Shown: positions 1-8,620 of the stretch, in pieces
Numbering within the stretch: position 1 is the stretch's first letter
Layout of the letters: the number at the start of each line of letters is the position of its first letter
Assembly (NCBI GenBank): GCA_023401925.1
Contig: JAEXDA010000039.1
Span: 86,277 to 150,276, forward strand
DNA length: 64,000 nucleotides
Source: Bacillota bacterium
GTDB lineage: Bacteria; Bacillota; UBA4882; UBA8346
Reading direction: 5' to 3'
Notes under the pieces: generated by a model
The model's database searches: none
What the model was told of the DNA's origin: nothing
What the model saw: the letters and a program-made list of their open reading frames with translations, nothing else
Translations under genes and position numbers: made by a program

Positions 1-1585
1 CTATATACATCTTAAGTGCAGTCAATGCCTGACCGGCTTCATCATGCAATTCCCTGGAGATCATACGACGCTCTTCCTCGAGAGTCGTCATGGTTTGTTG
101 ATTCAATTTATGAAGCCGTGAATTGGTCTCTTGTAGCTCCAGTTCCAATTCTTTCTGATAATGGATATCGGTACAAGTACCAAGCCAATAAGATATATTA
201 TCTTTTTCGTCCCTCACTGGAATCCCCCGGCCCAAAAACCAATGATACTCACCGTCATACCGCCTGATTCGGTACTCAATTTGATATGGATTTCCGGTAC
301 GGAAAGCTTCTCTCCAACATTCAGTCCGTTTCTGAATATCCTCGGGATGAATCCATTCATTCCATTGTTGGCATTTCAACTTATCAACCTGAATCCCTGT
401 ATAGTGCTGAAATTGATTGTTGAGGTAAAGAAATTTGCCATCCTTATCAATTATCCAGACCAGCTGGGGTAAGGCTTCTGTCAAAACCCGGAAGCGCTCT
501 TCACTTTCCCGGAGAGCGCTTTCCATCTGTTTCTGCTTCGTAATGTTAACCATACTTGCAACAGCTTTCAAAACAATCCCGTTTTTATCCTTTACCGGGG
601 CGCAATTGATGACTGTTACCACTTCCCTACCGTCGGCACGCCGAATGATGATTTCTTCATTCTTGGTATCTTCACCCTTGCGCAAAGCCCTAGCTAAGGG
701 CCAATTATCGGGAGAGAGCTCGGAACGGTCCGGGCGTAACATCTTAATGGATCTTGAACTTCCCGGCAAAGGGCCAGTGGCGGTGCCGTTCAGTGGAGCA
801 CCTACCATTTCCACGGCCGCTGGACTGCAATACGATATTTGCTCATCACCAGCTTCAGCCACCATCGCACCAATTTGGATCGTATCAAGCACCGTTTGAA
901 GAGTACCCAAAGCATGGGAGAGTTCTGTAGAACGGTTTCTAAGCCCGGCTTCCAACTCTTTCAGTTCGGTAATATCGTGCCAAACAGTTACGGTACCGAC
1001 AATCTTTTCTCCAATCCGCACCGGTCCGGAGGAACTTTCAATGAACGCTTCACTTCCGTCCACTTTTTGAACCTTAAAACCTAATCCGGTCACTTTTTCA
1101 CCCCGGAGCGTCCGGGGTGCCGGCTGTTCCACAAATGGGTGCACCCTTTGATCCAGCCATTGACTGGATACCCGGCGGAGGATGTCTTTTACATTGAGTC
1201 CGGTCGGATCAAATCCATAATGAGTCATGAAGGAGGGGTTGGCCCGGTAAACGTTCATTTTGATGTCATACAAGATAACCACATCATTTTGCGCAGCAAA
1301 AACAGCTTGAATCTGTGAGTGGCTCAACTCTAATTCTGCTAAAGCTTGATGTAGGACTTCATAGGCTGACAGGGGTGGGTTGCCTGTTGAATCATTTTCA
1401 AAGTGGTTGGTTTCCTTCAATTTATATTCTGCAAGTTCCAACCGGAGTTGGTTAATTTCAGCACAGAGCTTTGTGGTACGTTTTTCCACCAATGCTTGAA
1501 TTTTCTTTCGACGGTTGAAAGATTGTCGTTTCGTTACTAATTGGATAACTTTGTGTAGTTTTTTGTGCCAATTTACAACTTTCAT
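1..1585 (-). CDS. multi-PAS sensor histidine kinase (3' end outside window)
   Basis: Reading from an ATG at 1585 (ribosome site GAGGAA), the minus strand is open for 528 codons to the window edge, so the protein is cut off at its C-terminus. A short coiled-coil-like N-terminus is followed by three PAS-like segments, each ending in a typical 'DIT/NIT' PAC edge. After them comes ERRMISRELHDEAGQALTAL, which is the H-box of the HisKA_3 (NarX/DegS-like) kinase family; the histidine of RELHDE is the expected phosphate acceptor. The ATPase domain would lie left of base 1. No membrane segment is visible, so it is probably a cytoplasmic redox, oxygen or ligand sensor paired with a NarL-type regulator. 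The signal is unknown. Confidence 0.85.
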   Translation of the reverse strand, partial: MKVVNWHKKLHKVIQLVTKRQSFNRRKKIQALVEKRTTKLCAEINQLRLELAEYKLKETNHFENDSTGNPPLSAYEVLHQALAELELSHSQIQAVFAAQNDVVILYDIKMNVYRANPSFMTHYGFDPTGLNVKDILRRVSSQWLDQRVHPFVEQPAPRTLRGEKVTGLGFKVQKVDGSEAFIESSSGPVRIGEKIVGTVTVWHDITELKELEAGLRNRSTELSHALGTLQTVLDTIQIGAMVAEAGDEQISYCSPAAVEMVGAPLNGTATGPLPGSSRSIKMLRPDRSELSPDNWPLARALRKGEDTKNEEIIIRRADGREVVTVINCAPVKDKNGIVLKAVASMVNITKQKQMESALRESEERFRVLTEALPQLVWIIDKDGKFLYLNNQFQHYTGIQVDKLKCQQWNEWIHPEDIQKRTECWREAFRTGNPYQIEYRIRRYDGEYHWFLGRGIPVRDEKDNISYWLGTCTDIHYQKELELELQETNSRLHKLNQQTMTTLEEERRMISRELHDEAGQALTALKMYI

Positions 1586-1664
1586 GAAGGATTCCTCGTT
1601 TATTCCCCAATTTCATTAATAATTTCTTTATATTTACTAAGAAACCTTCCTTTTCCGAAATATG

Positions 1665-1696
1665 AAAAAAGAAAGCTAATTTTGGCTTCCTTTCTT
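1665..1696 (-). terminator. rho-independent terminator of the moe/moa/xdhC operon
   Basis: A 12-bp stem (1665-1676 with 1685-1696, two G-U pairs) with an 8-nt loop. On the minus strand its 3' arm ends in a run of six T. It lies between the XdhC stop and the kinase start, so it should end the molybdenum-cofactor operon. Confidence 0.65.
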
Positions 1697-1771
1697 AAAT
1701 CTCCAATATTCGTTTAAAATAAAAGGTGACGAATTTTTAAGACATACCCATATAAAACTTTCAAAAAAGTG

Positions 1772-2815
1772 TCAGCAATCATCCTCAATCATTACTTGCA
1801 TAACCCCTCCGCAAACCATTCCTTCATCTTCAGCCACATCTCCGGTCATATCAACTATTTTAATTTCATAAGTTCCTGTCCCAATTATCCGACGGGCATC
1901 ACCGATGACAGACGCTTCACTGCAACCTCCACCGATACTGCCCACAATTTTCCCGTCAGGATAGACCAGCATTTTAGCTCCGGCTCCGCGGGGAACGGAA
2001 CCTTGGGTGGATATCACCGTGACCACGGCTTTGGATTCATCCTTTCCCTCTCCCAACAGCCGGATAACCTCAAAATCCATATCCGAACGTTTCAAATACT
2101 GGAGTTGTCCCGAATTCATTTCTTTAGGTAGCCGTTTACAGGCGATCAGCTCCGCCATAATGGAAACCGCAATTTCCTCGGGAGTCACAGCACCAATGGC
2201 AAGGCCAATCGGGCTATGTACCTTTTCAAGCAACTCCCGACTATAGCCCGCCCCAATCAATAGTTCCTTAAGAGCTCCAACCCTCCGGCGTGAGCCAATC
2301 ATTCCTGTGTAAAAAGGCTGGACCCCTTTCAACAGTTGCTCCAGACAAATTTGATCATGCCGGTGACCCCGGGTGATGATCACTACATAATCATTATCAG
2401 TAATCGTCAGCCGCCGTATCGCTTGGTCAAAGGGAGCGCAAATGACTTGCCTGGCCAGGGGAAAACGATTGATATTGGCGAAGCTGAGACGATCATCCAC
2501 AACCGTAACTGAATAACCGACTTTCGCGGCAAACTCAACGAGGGGCAAGGCAATATGTCCCCCTCCCAGGATAATTAAACGCTCTTCAGGGAAAAAGGGT
2601 TCGGTTATGTTCGTTTTTTCTTCATGGGGTTCAAGCAAGGGTATTCCCCGCTCCAACGATTGAAGAGCCAATCCATGGCATAGCTTTTCGGGAACCATTT
2701 GACGGACCAGATCTTGCTCAATCCACCCCTGTCTGCCGGAAAACTCAGTTTGGACTACCACTTTCATGCCACTTTCCAACAATACCAGAAGTTCCCTATA
2801 TAATTCCTTACCCAT
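1772..2815 (-). CDS. XdhC/CoxI-family molybdenum hydroxylase maturation protein, unusual domain order
   Basis: XdhC proteins bind and sulfurate the molybdenum cofactor and hand it to xanthine-dehydrogenase-like enzymes. This 347-aa protein has a Rossmann domain in the middle (LIILGGGHIALPLVEFAAK, then VVDDRLSFAN, near residues 85-230). The conserved CoxI domain is at the C-terminus (GSVPRGAGAKMLV, then GSIGGGCSEASVI and a final MVCGGVMQVMIED). In the classical protein the CoxI domain comes first. The first 70 residues resemble a remnant of a CoxI domain without the GSxPRxxG signature. It is the last gene of the moe/moa operon, and no molybdenum hydroxylase is present in the window, so its client enzyme must be elsewhere. 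Confidence 0.85.
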   Translation of the reverse strand: MGKELYRELLVLLESGMKVVVQTEFSGRQGWIEQDLVRQMVPEKLCHGLALQSLERGIPLLEPHEEKTNITEPFFPEERLIILGGGHIALPLVEFAAKVGYSVTVVDDRLSFANINRFPLARQVICAPFDQAIRRLTITDNDYVVIITRGHRHDQICLEQLLKGVQPFYTGMIGSRRRVGALKELLIGAGYSRELLEKVHSPIGLAIGAVTPEEIAVSIMAELIACKRLPKEMNSGQLQYLKRSDMDFEVIRLLGEGKDESKAVVTVISTQGSVPRGAGAKMLVYPDGKIVGSIGGGCSEASVIGDARRIIGTGTYEIKIVDMTGDVAEDEGMVCGGVMQVMIEDDC

Positions 2816-2952
2816 GAAATGGCACTCCCTTACGTCGGACTATTATTCATAATTAAATAAAAAAGATAAACCATCGGGTTATCGAGAAGCCAGAGATAAT
2901 ATTTACAAATCTCACACATGATTCATCCTATAAAACTGATGGGTTAATGCCA

Positions 2953-3387
2953 TCATTTTGAATCAACATATAAATCATCTCCCACAGCAATCGTCCCGCC
3001 ATGAAGAACCTTTGCAAATACACCCTCCCGGGGCATAATGCAGTCTCCGACTTGTTGGTAGATTTCGCAATGAGAATGACACTCCTTGCCAATCTGAGTC
3101 ATCTCCAGAATAACATCGTTGCTGCGTAAAATCGTTCCGATTGAAAGTTTCTTAAAATCAATATCCTTCACCAACAGATTTTCACCAAAAGCACCATCGC
3201 TGATTTTTGCGCCTTTAGCCCGAAATTCCTGGACTTTATCATAGCAAAGCAAGCTGATTTGCCGGTTCCAATTTCCCGCATGCGCGTCATTTTCCAAACC
3301 ATAATTGGCAATAATCTTGCCTTTTACAATATTGATTTTCGGTATCCCGCGTTTTTCACTGATGCATACGGCCATAATCTTCCCCAT
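2953..3387 (-). CDS. MOSC-domain protein
   Basis: A 144-aa stand-alone MOSC domain, the fold that follows the NifS-like part of Moco sulfurases. Visible family features are NDAHAGNWNRQISLL, the GAFGENLLV strand and the cysteine-containing stretch IGKECHSHCEIYQQVGDC, a likely sulfur-carrying region. The start codon sits 2 nt after the moaA stop and its ribosome site (GGAGG) lies inside the last moaA codons, so the two are translationally coupled. Stand-alone MOSC proteins are usually found with cofactor biosynthesis genes, as here. The exact reaction is not known for this type. Confidence 0.85.
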   Translation of the reverse strand: MGKIMAVCISEKRGIPKINIVKGKIIANYGLENDAHAGNWNRQISLLCYDKVQEFRAKGAKISDGAFGENLLVKDIDFKKLSIGTILRSNDVILEMTQIGKECHSHCEIYQQVGDCIMPREGVFAKVLHGGTIAVGDDLYVDSK

Positions 3388-3389
3388 GA

Positions 3390-4364
3390 TTAGCCTCCTA
3401 TTTGAACCATTTTCCTGCCATCGGTTGGCCCGTTTGCCTCGTCATGGAAATTGTGGTGGCGAGGTTTTTTAAAAATCAGATCTTCAAGGGTTTCCTGAAG
3501 TTTCTCATCCGTTATGCCTTCTCGAAGCAGCGCTTTTAAATCGACTTCTTCCTTATAATGCAGGCATAATTTTAATTTTCCTTCAGCAGTGAGCCTTATC
3601 CGGTTGCAATTTTCGCAAAACTCTTCGGTTATTGCACTGATAAATCCGATGCTACCTTGAAATCCCGGGAAATTATAGTAACGCGCCGGACCATTTCCCA
3701 AACCACCAAAGACTCGCCGGGGCTTTCCAAACTGTTGGGTCAACATCTTAAGCACATACTGGTTTTCGATCGGTGTAAACTTTGCTCCAAGTCCAATCGG
3801 CATTAATTCAATGAACCGGACATGGACCGGATAAGCTCTGGCCATACCGGCCAGTTCAATAAGGGCGGAGCTGTTTATTTCTTGGATCGGAACACAGTTG
3901 ATTTTTGTTTTTAGCCCCAATCGACACGAGAGTTTGATGGCGCTCAATACTTTTGAAAATGCATCAACACCGGTTATCTGTAAAAATGTGCCGGCATCCA
4001 AAGAATCCAGACTGAAATTGACCCCGCCAAGTCCGGCAGAGACCAATTGCTCCCCATACATAGCAAAAAGTACACCATTGGTGGTCATTGTAACCTGATC
4101 AATACCCGGTATCTCCCTGAGTTTCCGGATAAGGAATATAAGATTTTTCCTCAACAAAGGCTCTCCCCCGGTAACTTTTATTTTGCGGATTCCAATTCCC
4201 GAGGCAACCTTGGCCACCCGGATAACTTCTTCAAAAGTCATGATTTCATGATGGGGCAGGCTTTGGATACCGGATTTCGGCATGCAATAAACACAACGCA
4301 GATTACAGCGATCCGTCACCGAAATACGTAAATAATCGATTTTCCTGCCATATTGGTCGATCAT
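3390..4364 (-). CDS. moaA: GTP 3',8-cyclase MoaA
   Basis: Radical-SAM enzyme that starts molybdopterin synthesis by converting GTP to 3',8-cyclo-GTP. The N-terminal 4Fe-4S cluster motif TDRCNLRCVYCMP has cysteines 20, 24 and 27. The second cluster, which binds GTP, is CENCNRIRL with a third cysteine downstream (250, 253, 267). The SAM-binding KVTGGEPLLR is intact, and the protein ends in the double glycine (QIGG) needed for catalysis in characterised MoaA. At 324 aa the length is normal. It lies 30 nt after moaC, with the ribosome site GAGGGTGA. Confidence 0.97.
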   Translation of the reverse strand: MIDQYGRKIDYLRISVTDRCNLRCVYCMPKSGIQSLPHHEIMTFEEVIRVAKVASGIGIRKIKVTGGEPLLRKNLIFLIRKLREIPGIDQVTMTTNGVLFAMYGEQLVSAGLGGVNFSLDSLDAGTFLQITGVDAFSKVLSAIKLSCRLGLKTKINCVPIQEINSSALIELAGMARAYPVHVRFIELMPIGLGAKFTPIENQYVLKMLTQQFGKPRRVFGGLGNGPARYYNFPGFQGSIGFISAITEEFCENCNRIRLTAEGKLKLCLHYKEEVDLKALLREGITDEKLQETLEDLIFKKPRHHNFHDEANGPTDGRKMVQIGG

Positions 4365-4394
4365 CCAATCACCCTCATCGAAAGCCTTTCCCTA

Positions 4395-4916
4395 TCATTT
4401 TTTATTGCGCTCTATAGAATCCATTCGGGCTTCATTCAATTTTTTAAGGTAATGACCACTTTTTCCGCCCGCTTTTTCTTCAAGAAAAATCCCGGTTAAT
4501 TCCATATTCTTATCCATAGCCTTACACATGTCGTAGATGGTAAGCAACGCTACCGTCACTCCTGTGAGGGCTTCCATTTCCACTCCGGTTTTTCCAGTGA
4601 GTTTAACCGTACATATAGCCTCTACCGTACAGGTGTCAGGATCCAATTGAAAATCCACCATCGCTTTAGTGATTAACAAAGGATGGCACAATGGTATTAA
4701 ATCAGGAGTACGCTTTGTCGCCATGATGCCGGCTATTCGGGCGACACCCAAGACATCACCTTTTGTCACCGTACCGCTTTGAATTGCATCAAAAACAACT
4801 TGGCTCACAACGATGCTACCTTTGGCAACAGCAATCCGCTCGGTAGAATCTTTTTCAGTAACATCAACCATTATGGCCCTACCGTCTTCGTCAAAATGAG
4901 TCAAACCATTTTCCAT
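4395..4916 (-). CDS. moaC: cyclic pyranopterin monophosphate synthase MoaC
   Basis: Performs the second step of molybdopterin synthesis, turning 3',8-cyclo-GTP into cPMP. The 173-aa protein carries the family motifs GIMATKRTPDLIPLCHPL and KTGVEMEALTGV, followed by TIYDMCKAMDK and EEKAGGKSG. These include the conserved lysine, histidine and aspartate of the active site. It sits between moeA-like and moaA with short gaps, so it is part of the same transcript. Confidence 0.97.
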   Translation of the reverse strand: MENGLTHFDEDGRAIMVDVTEKDSTERIAVAKGSIVVSQVVFDAIQSGTVTKGDVLGVARIAGIMATKRTPDLIPLCHPLLITKAMVDFQLDPDTCTVEAICTVKLTGKTGVEMEALTGVTVALLTIYDMCKAMDKNMELTGIFLEEKAGGKSGHYLKKLNEARMDSIERNKK

Positions 4917-4933
4917 AAAATTCCCTCCGCTCT

Positions 4934-5962
4934 TTACTTACCGAAGCCGCAATTAGGAAAGGTGCAAGCCTCACAGTTTAAACATAATCCGCCATGGCCT
5001 AAACGGGTCAAATCGTTGGCTGTCAATATATCATCCGCCATGATACGGGGCAGTACCAAATCAAAAATTGTGCGCCTGGCATACATAACACATCCAGGCA
5101 AACCGATAATGGGAACCCTCTTGGAAGGTGAGGTGTAATAAGCCAGCAAGAACATAGCCCCCGGCAAAACCGGAGCACCGTATGAGACAAGTTCGGCACC
5201 GGTATTTCTGATGGCAGCTGGAGTGGTATCATCCGGATCGACACTCATTCCTCCCGTACATACGACAAAATCAGCTTCCCGGTCGATATAACCAAGAATT
5301 GCGTGGGTAATATTCTCCGGCTTGTCTCCTACAATCTCCTGACCCAAAACCTCAACATGATATTCGGCCAATTTTTGGCGGATGACCGGACCAAAAGCAT
5401 CTTGAATCCGGCCGTAGAAAACTTCATTTCCCGTTGTAACAATTCCGGCTTTTTTATTTCCAAAAGGCAAAATTTGCAACAAGGGCTTGTTATCTGCGAT
5501 CACCAATGCTTCCTTCATTTCAGCTTCTCCGATTACCAGTGGAACAACACGCATCCCGGCCAGTTTCATTCCTTCGTATACTGCAAAATTGCCATGGCGG
5601 GTGGCAATAATCATTTTACCCAGAGCATTAATACGGTTAAGCCTTTCCGCATCAACCTTAAATAGGCCATCCACTGCGGCAAGAAGTTCAATCTTACCCT
5701 CTTTGACAGGGGTCGAACTCATATATCTATTTTTGCATATACTCAACAGAATATCTGCCGCCTCATTCTCATGCAGCATGCCCGGTTGCTTCTCCCAGAC
5801 ATATAAATGTTCTTTCCCGATTGAAAGCAGCACCGGAATATCTTCCTCGGTAACGATATGCCCTTTACGGAAAACCGGACCACTTTTTTCCCCTTTGATA
5901 ATTTGCGTCAAATCATGGCAGAGGACATGACCCACTACATCGGTTGTTTTGATTTGTTTCAT
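4934..5962 (-). CDS. MoeA-like molybdopterin-binding protein with C-terminal cysteine cluster
   Basis: A 342-aa member of the MoaB/MoeA molybdopterin-binding superfamily. The MoCF fold is seen as IVTTGNEVFYGRIQD, CTGGMSVDPDDTTP and PVLPGAMFLLAYY, followed by IIGLPGCVMY. The start was placed at the ATG at 5962 because it has a clear GGAGG site 6-7 nt upstream; a longer reading frame to 6196 has none and runs through the leader. The C-terminus GGLCLNCEACTFPNCGFGK has four closely spaced cysteines, which suggests a metal site; MoeA of E. coli lacks it. As first gene of the operon it may insert Mo or act as a specialised cofactor handler. Confidence 0.85.
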   Translation of the reverse strand: MKQIKTTDVVGHVLCHDLTQIIKGEKSGPVFRKGHIVTEEDIPVLLSIGKEHLYVWEKQPGMLHENEAADILLSICKNRYMSSTPVKEGKIELLAAVDGLFKVDAERLNRINALGKMIIATRHGNFAVYEGMKLAGMRVVPLVIGEAEMKEALVIADNKPLLQILPFGNKKAGIVTTGNEVFYGRIQDAFGPVIRQKLAEYHVEVLGQEIVGDKPENITHAILGYIDREADFVVCTGGMSVDPDDTTPAAIRNTGAELVSYGAPVLPGAMFLLAYYTSPSKRVPIIGLPGCVMYARRTIFDLVLPRIMADDILTANDLTRLGHGGLCLNCEACTFPNCGFGK

Positions 5963-6053
5963 ATAATCCTCCGTATCAAAAAAGAGCATGGATAATACTT
6001 TAACATCAAACTGTGTGTAAGAATTGAAAAACCCGATCCAAACTGTAGGAATA

Positions 6054-6081
6054 GGGGACGGAATCATTTTATTCCGTCCCC
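6054..6081. repeat. perfect 11-bp inverted repeat in the moa leader
   Basis: GGGGACGGAAT, six-base loop, ATTCCGTCCCC. No T-run follows on either side, so it is not a normal terminator. It resembles REP-like GGGGACGG palindromes found in Firmicutes, or it may be a leader hairpin of the moe/moa mRNA. Only this copy was seen in the window. Confidence 0.6.
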
Positions 6082-6167
6082 TTGAAAAATTCATCATCTC
6101 AAGAGAGATAACAAATCCATCTTTGTAAAAAAGCACTTCATCTTGATAATACCAGAGCGCTAATTCT

Positions 6168-6196
6168 ATTATAAAATGGTGCCCCTGGACTGTCAA
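6168..6196 (-). promoter_or_regulatory. sigma-A promoter of the moe/moa/xdhC operon
   Basis: On the minus strand TTGACA is separated by 17 bp from TATAAT, a perfect consensus. Transcription would start near 6161, giving a leader of about 200 nt before the MoeA-like start. The leader contains the GGGGACGG hairpin. Confidence 0.75.
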
Positions 6197-6402
6197 TCAT
6201 CCATAAACTTTCTAATATCCGGATTTGGCGATAAGTTCTCTCTGAACCGGAATTAGGAGCTTACCCTCTTTGTGATAGAATTTCCGAATGCCATTTGTTC
6301 ATCACCCAAATACGTTTATTCCATAATATATGATGCTTAAAATGAAATTCTCATGAATCGACATCAGAGATCAGAAACAATTCGGTTGAAATCAGATCCC
6401 AT

Positions 6403-6427
6403 AAAAAACGCCGCCCTACCGGCAGCG
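6403..6427 (-). terminator. rho-independent terminator after the 64-aa gene
   Basis: On the minus strand CGCTGCC pairs with GGCGGCG (one G-U pair, 5-nt loop), followed directly by TTTTTT. It ends the small gene at 6440-6634 and insulates it from the moa promoter. Confidence 0.75.
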
Positions 6428-6439
6428 AAAACAGACTCA

Positions 6440-6634
6440 TTAGTTTTCCAAATTGAACCTCTCTTCAAGTTTGTGTAGGCAATTAAGAATGGTATCCATC
6501 CATTCTTTTACCTCTTCCGCTTCTAAATAAGGGAGAGTTTGGGAAAGACCCATCCCGGGTTTCACGAGAAGTTGCCGTTGTTCAAGACTTAACAAACTAT
6601 CCCAATTGGGATTTAATTTTCGATTCCGTGCCAA
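6440..6634 (-). CDS. small hypothetical protein (64 aa)
   Basis: I do not recognise this protein. The best start is a TTG at 6634, preceded by AAAGGAGAG at proper spacing; the ATG 21 nt upstream would place the ribosome site inside the gene. The product begins MARNRKLNPNWDSLL, is soluble and mostly helical in appearance, and ends in an amphipathic helix (EVKEWMDTILNCLHKLEE). It has its own terminator, which supports a real, monocistronic gene. Confidence 0.55.
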   Translation of the reverse strand: MARNRKLNPNWDSLLSLEQRQLLVKPGMGLSQTLPYLEAEEVKEWMDTILNCLHKLEERFNLEN

Positions 6635-7220
6635 TGAAACTCTCCTTTCAAACAAACGATGTCATTTAAAAATTCGCCACCATTTCAAAAATACCTTTGG
6701 AAAACAGATCTATTTCGTTAAAAATCGACAAAAATCTACAACTACAAATTGGAAACTGTGTTCGGAATTCAAACGATAATTAAGAATTACGATAAAAAAT
6801 CCAACGAAATCAAAGATAAACCAACTTCCTACTAACGCAAAAAGCCCGCTATCATCCTATCGTACGAAAAAAATCGCAAGAGAACCAACGTTGATACTCT
6901 TATCAACGAGGCCTGGGTTAAAAAATTTCCTTGTCCAAAGAACTTCCACTCCATCTTGTAAATGATCAAACAATTCCTAAAATCGCTCCGGGGCTTAAGC
7001 AATAAAAAAAGAGGTCATCGTCGACTCTCCTCATGAATTGGGAATCCAACTTTACATTTTGGATAGGAAACCCGTTTCGTATCCCTTTTAAGCGAAAGTC
7101 TTCGAAAGGCCTCTTTTCTACTTTCAGGATGGAAAAACTTTTGTATGATAGGCACTATTAGCCCTGGAAAGGATAAAACATTAATTTACGGACTATAAGT
7201 TCTTGGATGGTTTCGGTCAT
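6635..7220. other. AT-rich intergenic stretch, no gene seen
   Basis: About 590 bp with stops in all frames and no open frame with a ribosome site. No repeat or convincing terminator was recognised. It presumably holds the promoter of the 64-aa gene. Confidence 0.5.
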
Positions 7221-7331
7221 TTAAATAAAACCGCCACCGCAGAAGCAGCAAAAGATGATGATGATGATGATAATCCATATGATCCACCAACACCCGCCGC
7301 CCCAACCTTGCTCGGCATTTACATCACTCAT
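7221..7331 (-). CDS. 36-aa Gly/Cys-rich hydrophobic peptide (YjcZ/SscA-like appearance)
   Basis: ATG at 7331 has a near-ideal ribosome site (GGAGGTGA, 8 nt spacing). The peptide begins MSDVNAEQGWGGGCWWIIW, then has a run of seven isoleucines, then FCCFCGGGFI. A glycine-rich head and one hydrophobic helix is the layout of the tiny YjcZ/SscA-type sporulation-associated peptides of Firmicutes. That family call rests on layout only. The opposite-strand frame here encodes a run of aspartates and has no ribosome site. Four cysteines flanking the helix are unusual for that family and could bind metal or form disulfides. Confidence 0.6.
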   Translation of the reverse strand: MSDVNAEQGWGGGCWWIIWIIIIIIIFCCFCGGGFI

Positions 7332-7479
7332 TCATTTCACCTCCAACATCAGTTTGAGGTTCCCTTAACTATATTATGGAATTTTAAAAAACATGGAATG
7401 AGTTTTTGTAATCTTATTGCATGAAAATGGCAGACTCCGCAATAATCCGAACGAATTTGGAATGAGGAACGATACACTG

Positions 7480-7834
7480 ACCCTTTCTGTCATCCAATAA
7501 ATTCATTTTGTCACAGAAATCATTCTTTCTGTCATCCAATGAATTCATTCCGTCACAGATTTCATTCTTTCCGTCATCCAATGAATTCATTCCGTCACAG
7601 ATTTCATTCTTTCCGTCATCCAATGGATTCATTCCGTCACAGATTTCATTCTTTCCGTCATCCAATGGATTCATTCCGTCACAGATTTCATTCTTTCTGT
7701 CATCCAATGGATTCATTCCGTCACAGATTTCATTCTTTCTGTCATCCGATAAATCGTTTTTGTTCGAAAATGATCTTTTTTTGTTGTTAAGGAATCGATT
7801 TTATTCGAAAATCATTCTTTCCGACATCAGAAAA
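7480..7834. repeat. 21-bp minisatellite with 42-bp higher-order unit
   Basis: Direct tandem repeats start at 7480. Two related 21-mers alternate, ATTCATTCCGTCACAGATTT+C and ATTCTTTCCGTCATCCAATG+G, for about thirteen units with few changes. They then decay through 7753-7834. Frames on both strands stay open because 21 is a multiple of 3; the minus frame would give a repeated 14-mer MNPLDDGKNEICDG. No ribosome site precedes any of these frames, so coding is doubtful. There are no spacers, so it is not a CRISPR array. Confidence 0.9.
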
Positions 7835-7979
7835 TGACCGCAGGGACATTAACGCCAGGGCGCCGCAGACACAGAGATCGGTTTTTATGTTTGGGGAAAG
7901 CAATCTACCGGGTTTAATGCCTCGCGCACGCCGCCGCTCCGAATGGTATTTCTTCTTTAAACCCATAAACCCGCAATCT

Positions 7980-8615
7980 TTATGCTACTTTTCGTCCCCG
8001 GCTCATATAAATGATCTCTTCGCCGAGTTTCTCCGCTTCCGGTTGATCGTGGGTGACCAAAACAAAAGGTATCTGCCAGATCTGCTGCATACTCAACAAT
8101 TCATCCTGCAACTGGCAGCGAATGTTGTGATCGAGAGCCGAAAAGGGCTCATCCAGTAAAAGTACTTTTGGTTTGGCCATTAGCGCTCTCGCCAACGCCA
8201 CCCGTTGTTGCTCTCCGCCCGATAATTCAGATGGAAAACGATGCAACATGGAAGCTATTTTTAATAACTCCGTCAGTCTTTTAAACTCCAGCCGCGTTTG
8301 TTCATGAATGTCCTTGATACTGTATAAAATATTTTTCTCTACATCCATATGCGGAAATAAGGCATATTCCTGAAAAACATAACCGACATCCCGGAGCCTG
8401 GTGGGCATGAAAACATTCGCTCCTGAATCATACAGAATATTTTGACCCAGGGTCATTTTCCCCTGGTCCGGTTTGGCAAGCCCGGCAATACAACGGAGTA
8501 TCGTCGTTTTTCCGCAGCCGGAAGGGCCGAAAAGCACAGTGATATGATTGGAAACTGTAAATTCAATTTGCAATTCAAACTCCGGCAATTGCTTCCGAAT
8601 GGCTATGGCTAACAT
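7980..8615 (-). CDS. modC: molybdate ABC transporter ATP-binding protein ModC
   Basis: ATPase of the molybdate importer. Walker A GPSGCGKTT, Q-loop YVFQEYALFPHM, signature LSGGEQQRVALARAL and Walker B VLLLDEPFSALD are all intact. At 211 aa it lacks the C-terminal TOBE/Mop domain of E. coli ModC. A separate Mop protein is encoded at 10393-10599, which may take over that role. The start ATG at 8615 lies just after the modB stop, so it is coupled to modB. It is the last gene of the modABC operon. Confidence 0.93.
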   Translation of the reverse strand: MLAIAIRKQLPEFELQIEFTVSNHITVLFGPSGCGKTTILRCIAGLAKPDQGKMTLGQNILYDSGANVFMPTRLRDVGYVFQEYALFPHMDVEKNILYSIKDIHEQTRLEFKRLTELLKIASMLHRFPSELSGGEQQRVALARALMAKPKVLLLDEPFSALDHNIRCQLQDELLSMQQIWQIPFVLVTHDQPEAEKLGEEIIYMSRGRKVA

Positions 8616-8620
8616 GACCC

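Noticed and set aside
5963..6196. Longer N-terminus of the MoeA-like protein
   Set aside because: The extension crosses the leader hairpin and the promoter -10/-35; the ATG at 5962 has a good ribosome site.
7203..7424. Plus-strand frame with a run of aspartates
   Set aside because: No ribosome site; it is the mirror of the isoleucine run in the minus-strand peptide gene.
7414..7716. Minus-strand frame coding for repeated MNPLDDGKNEICDG
   Set aside because: It has no ribosome site; the openness follows from the 21-bp period being a multiple of three.
7480..7834. Possible CRISPR array
   Set aside because: Units are contiguous 21/42-bp direct repeats with no unique spacers, and no cas gene is near.
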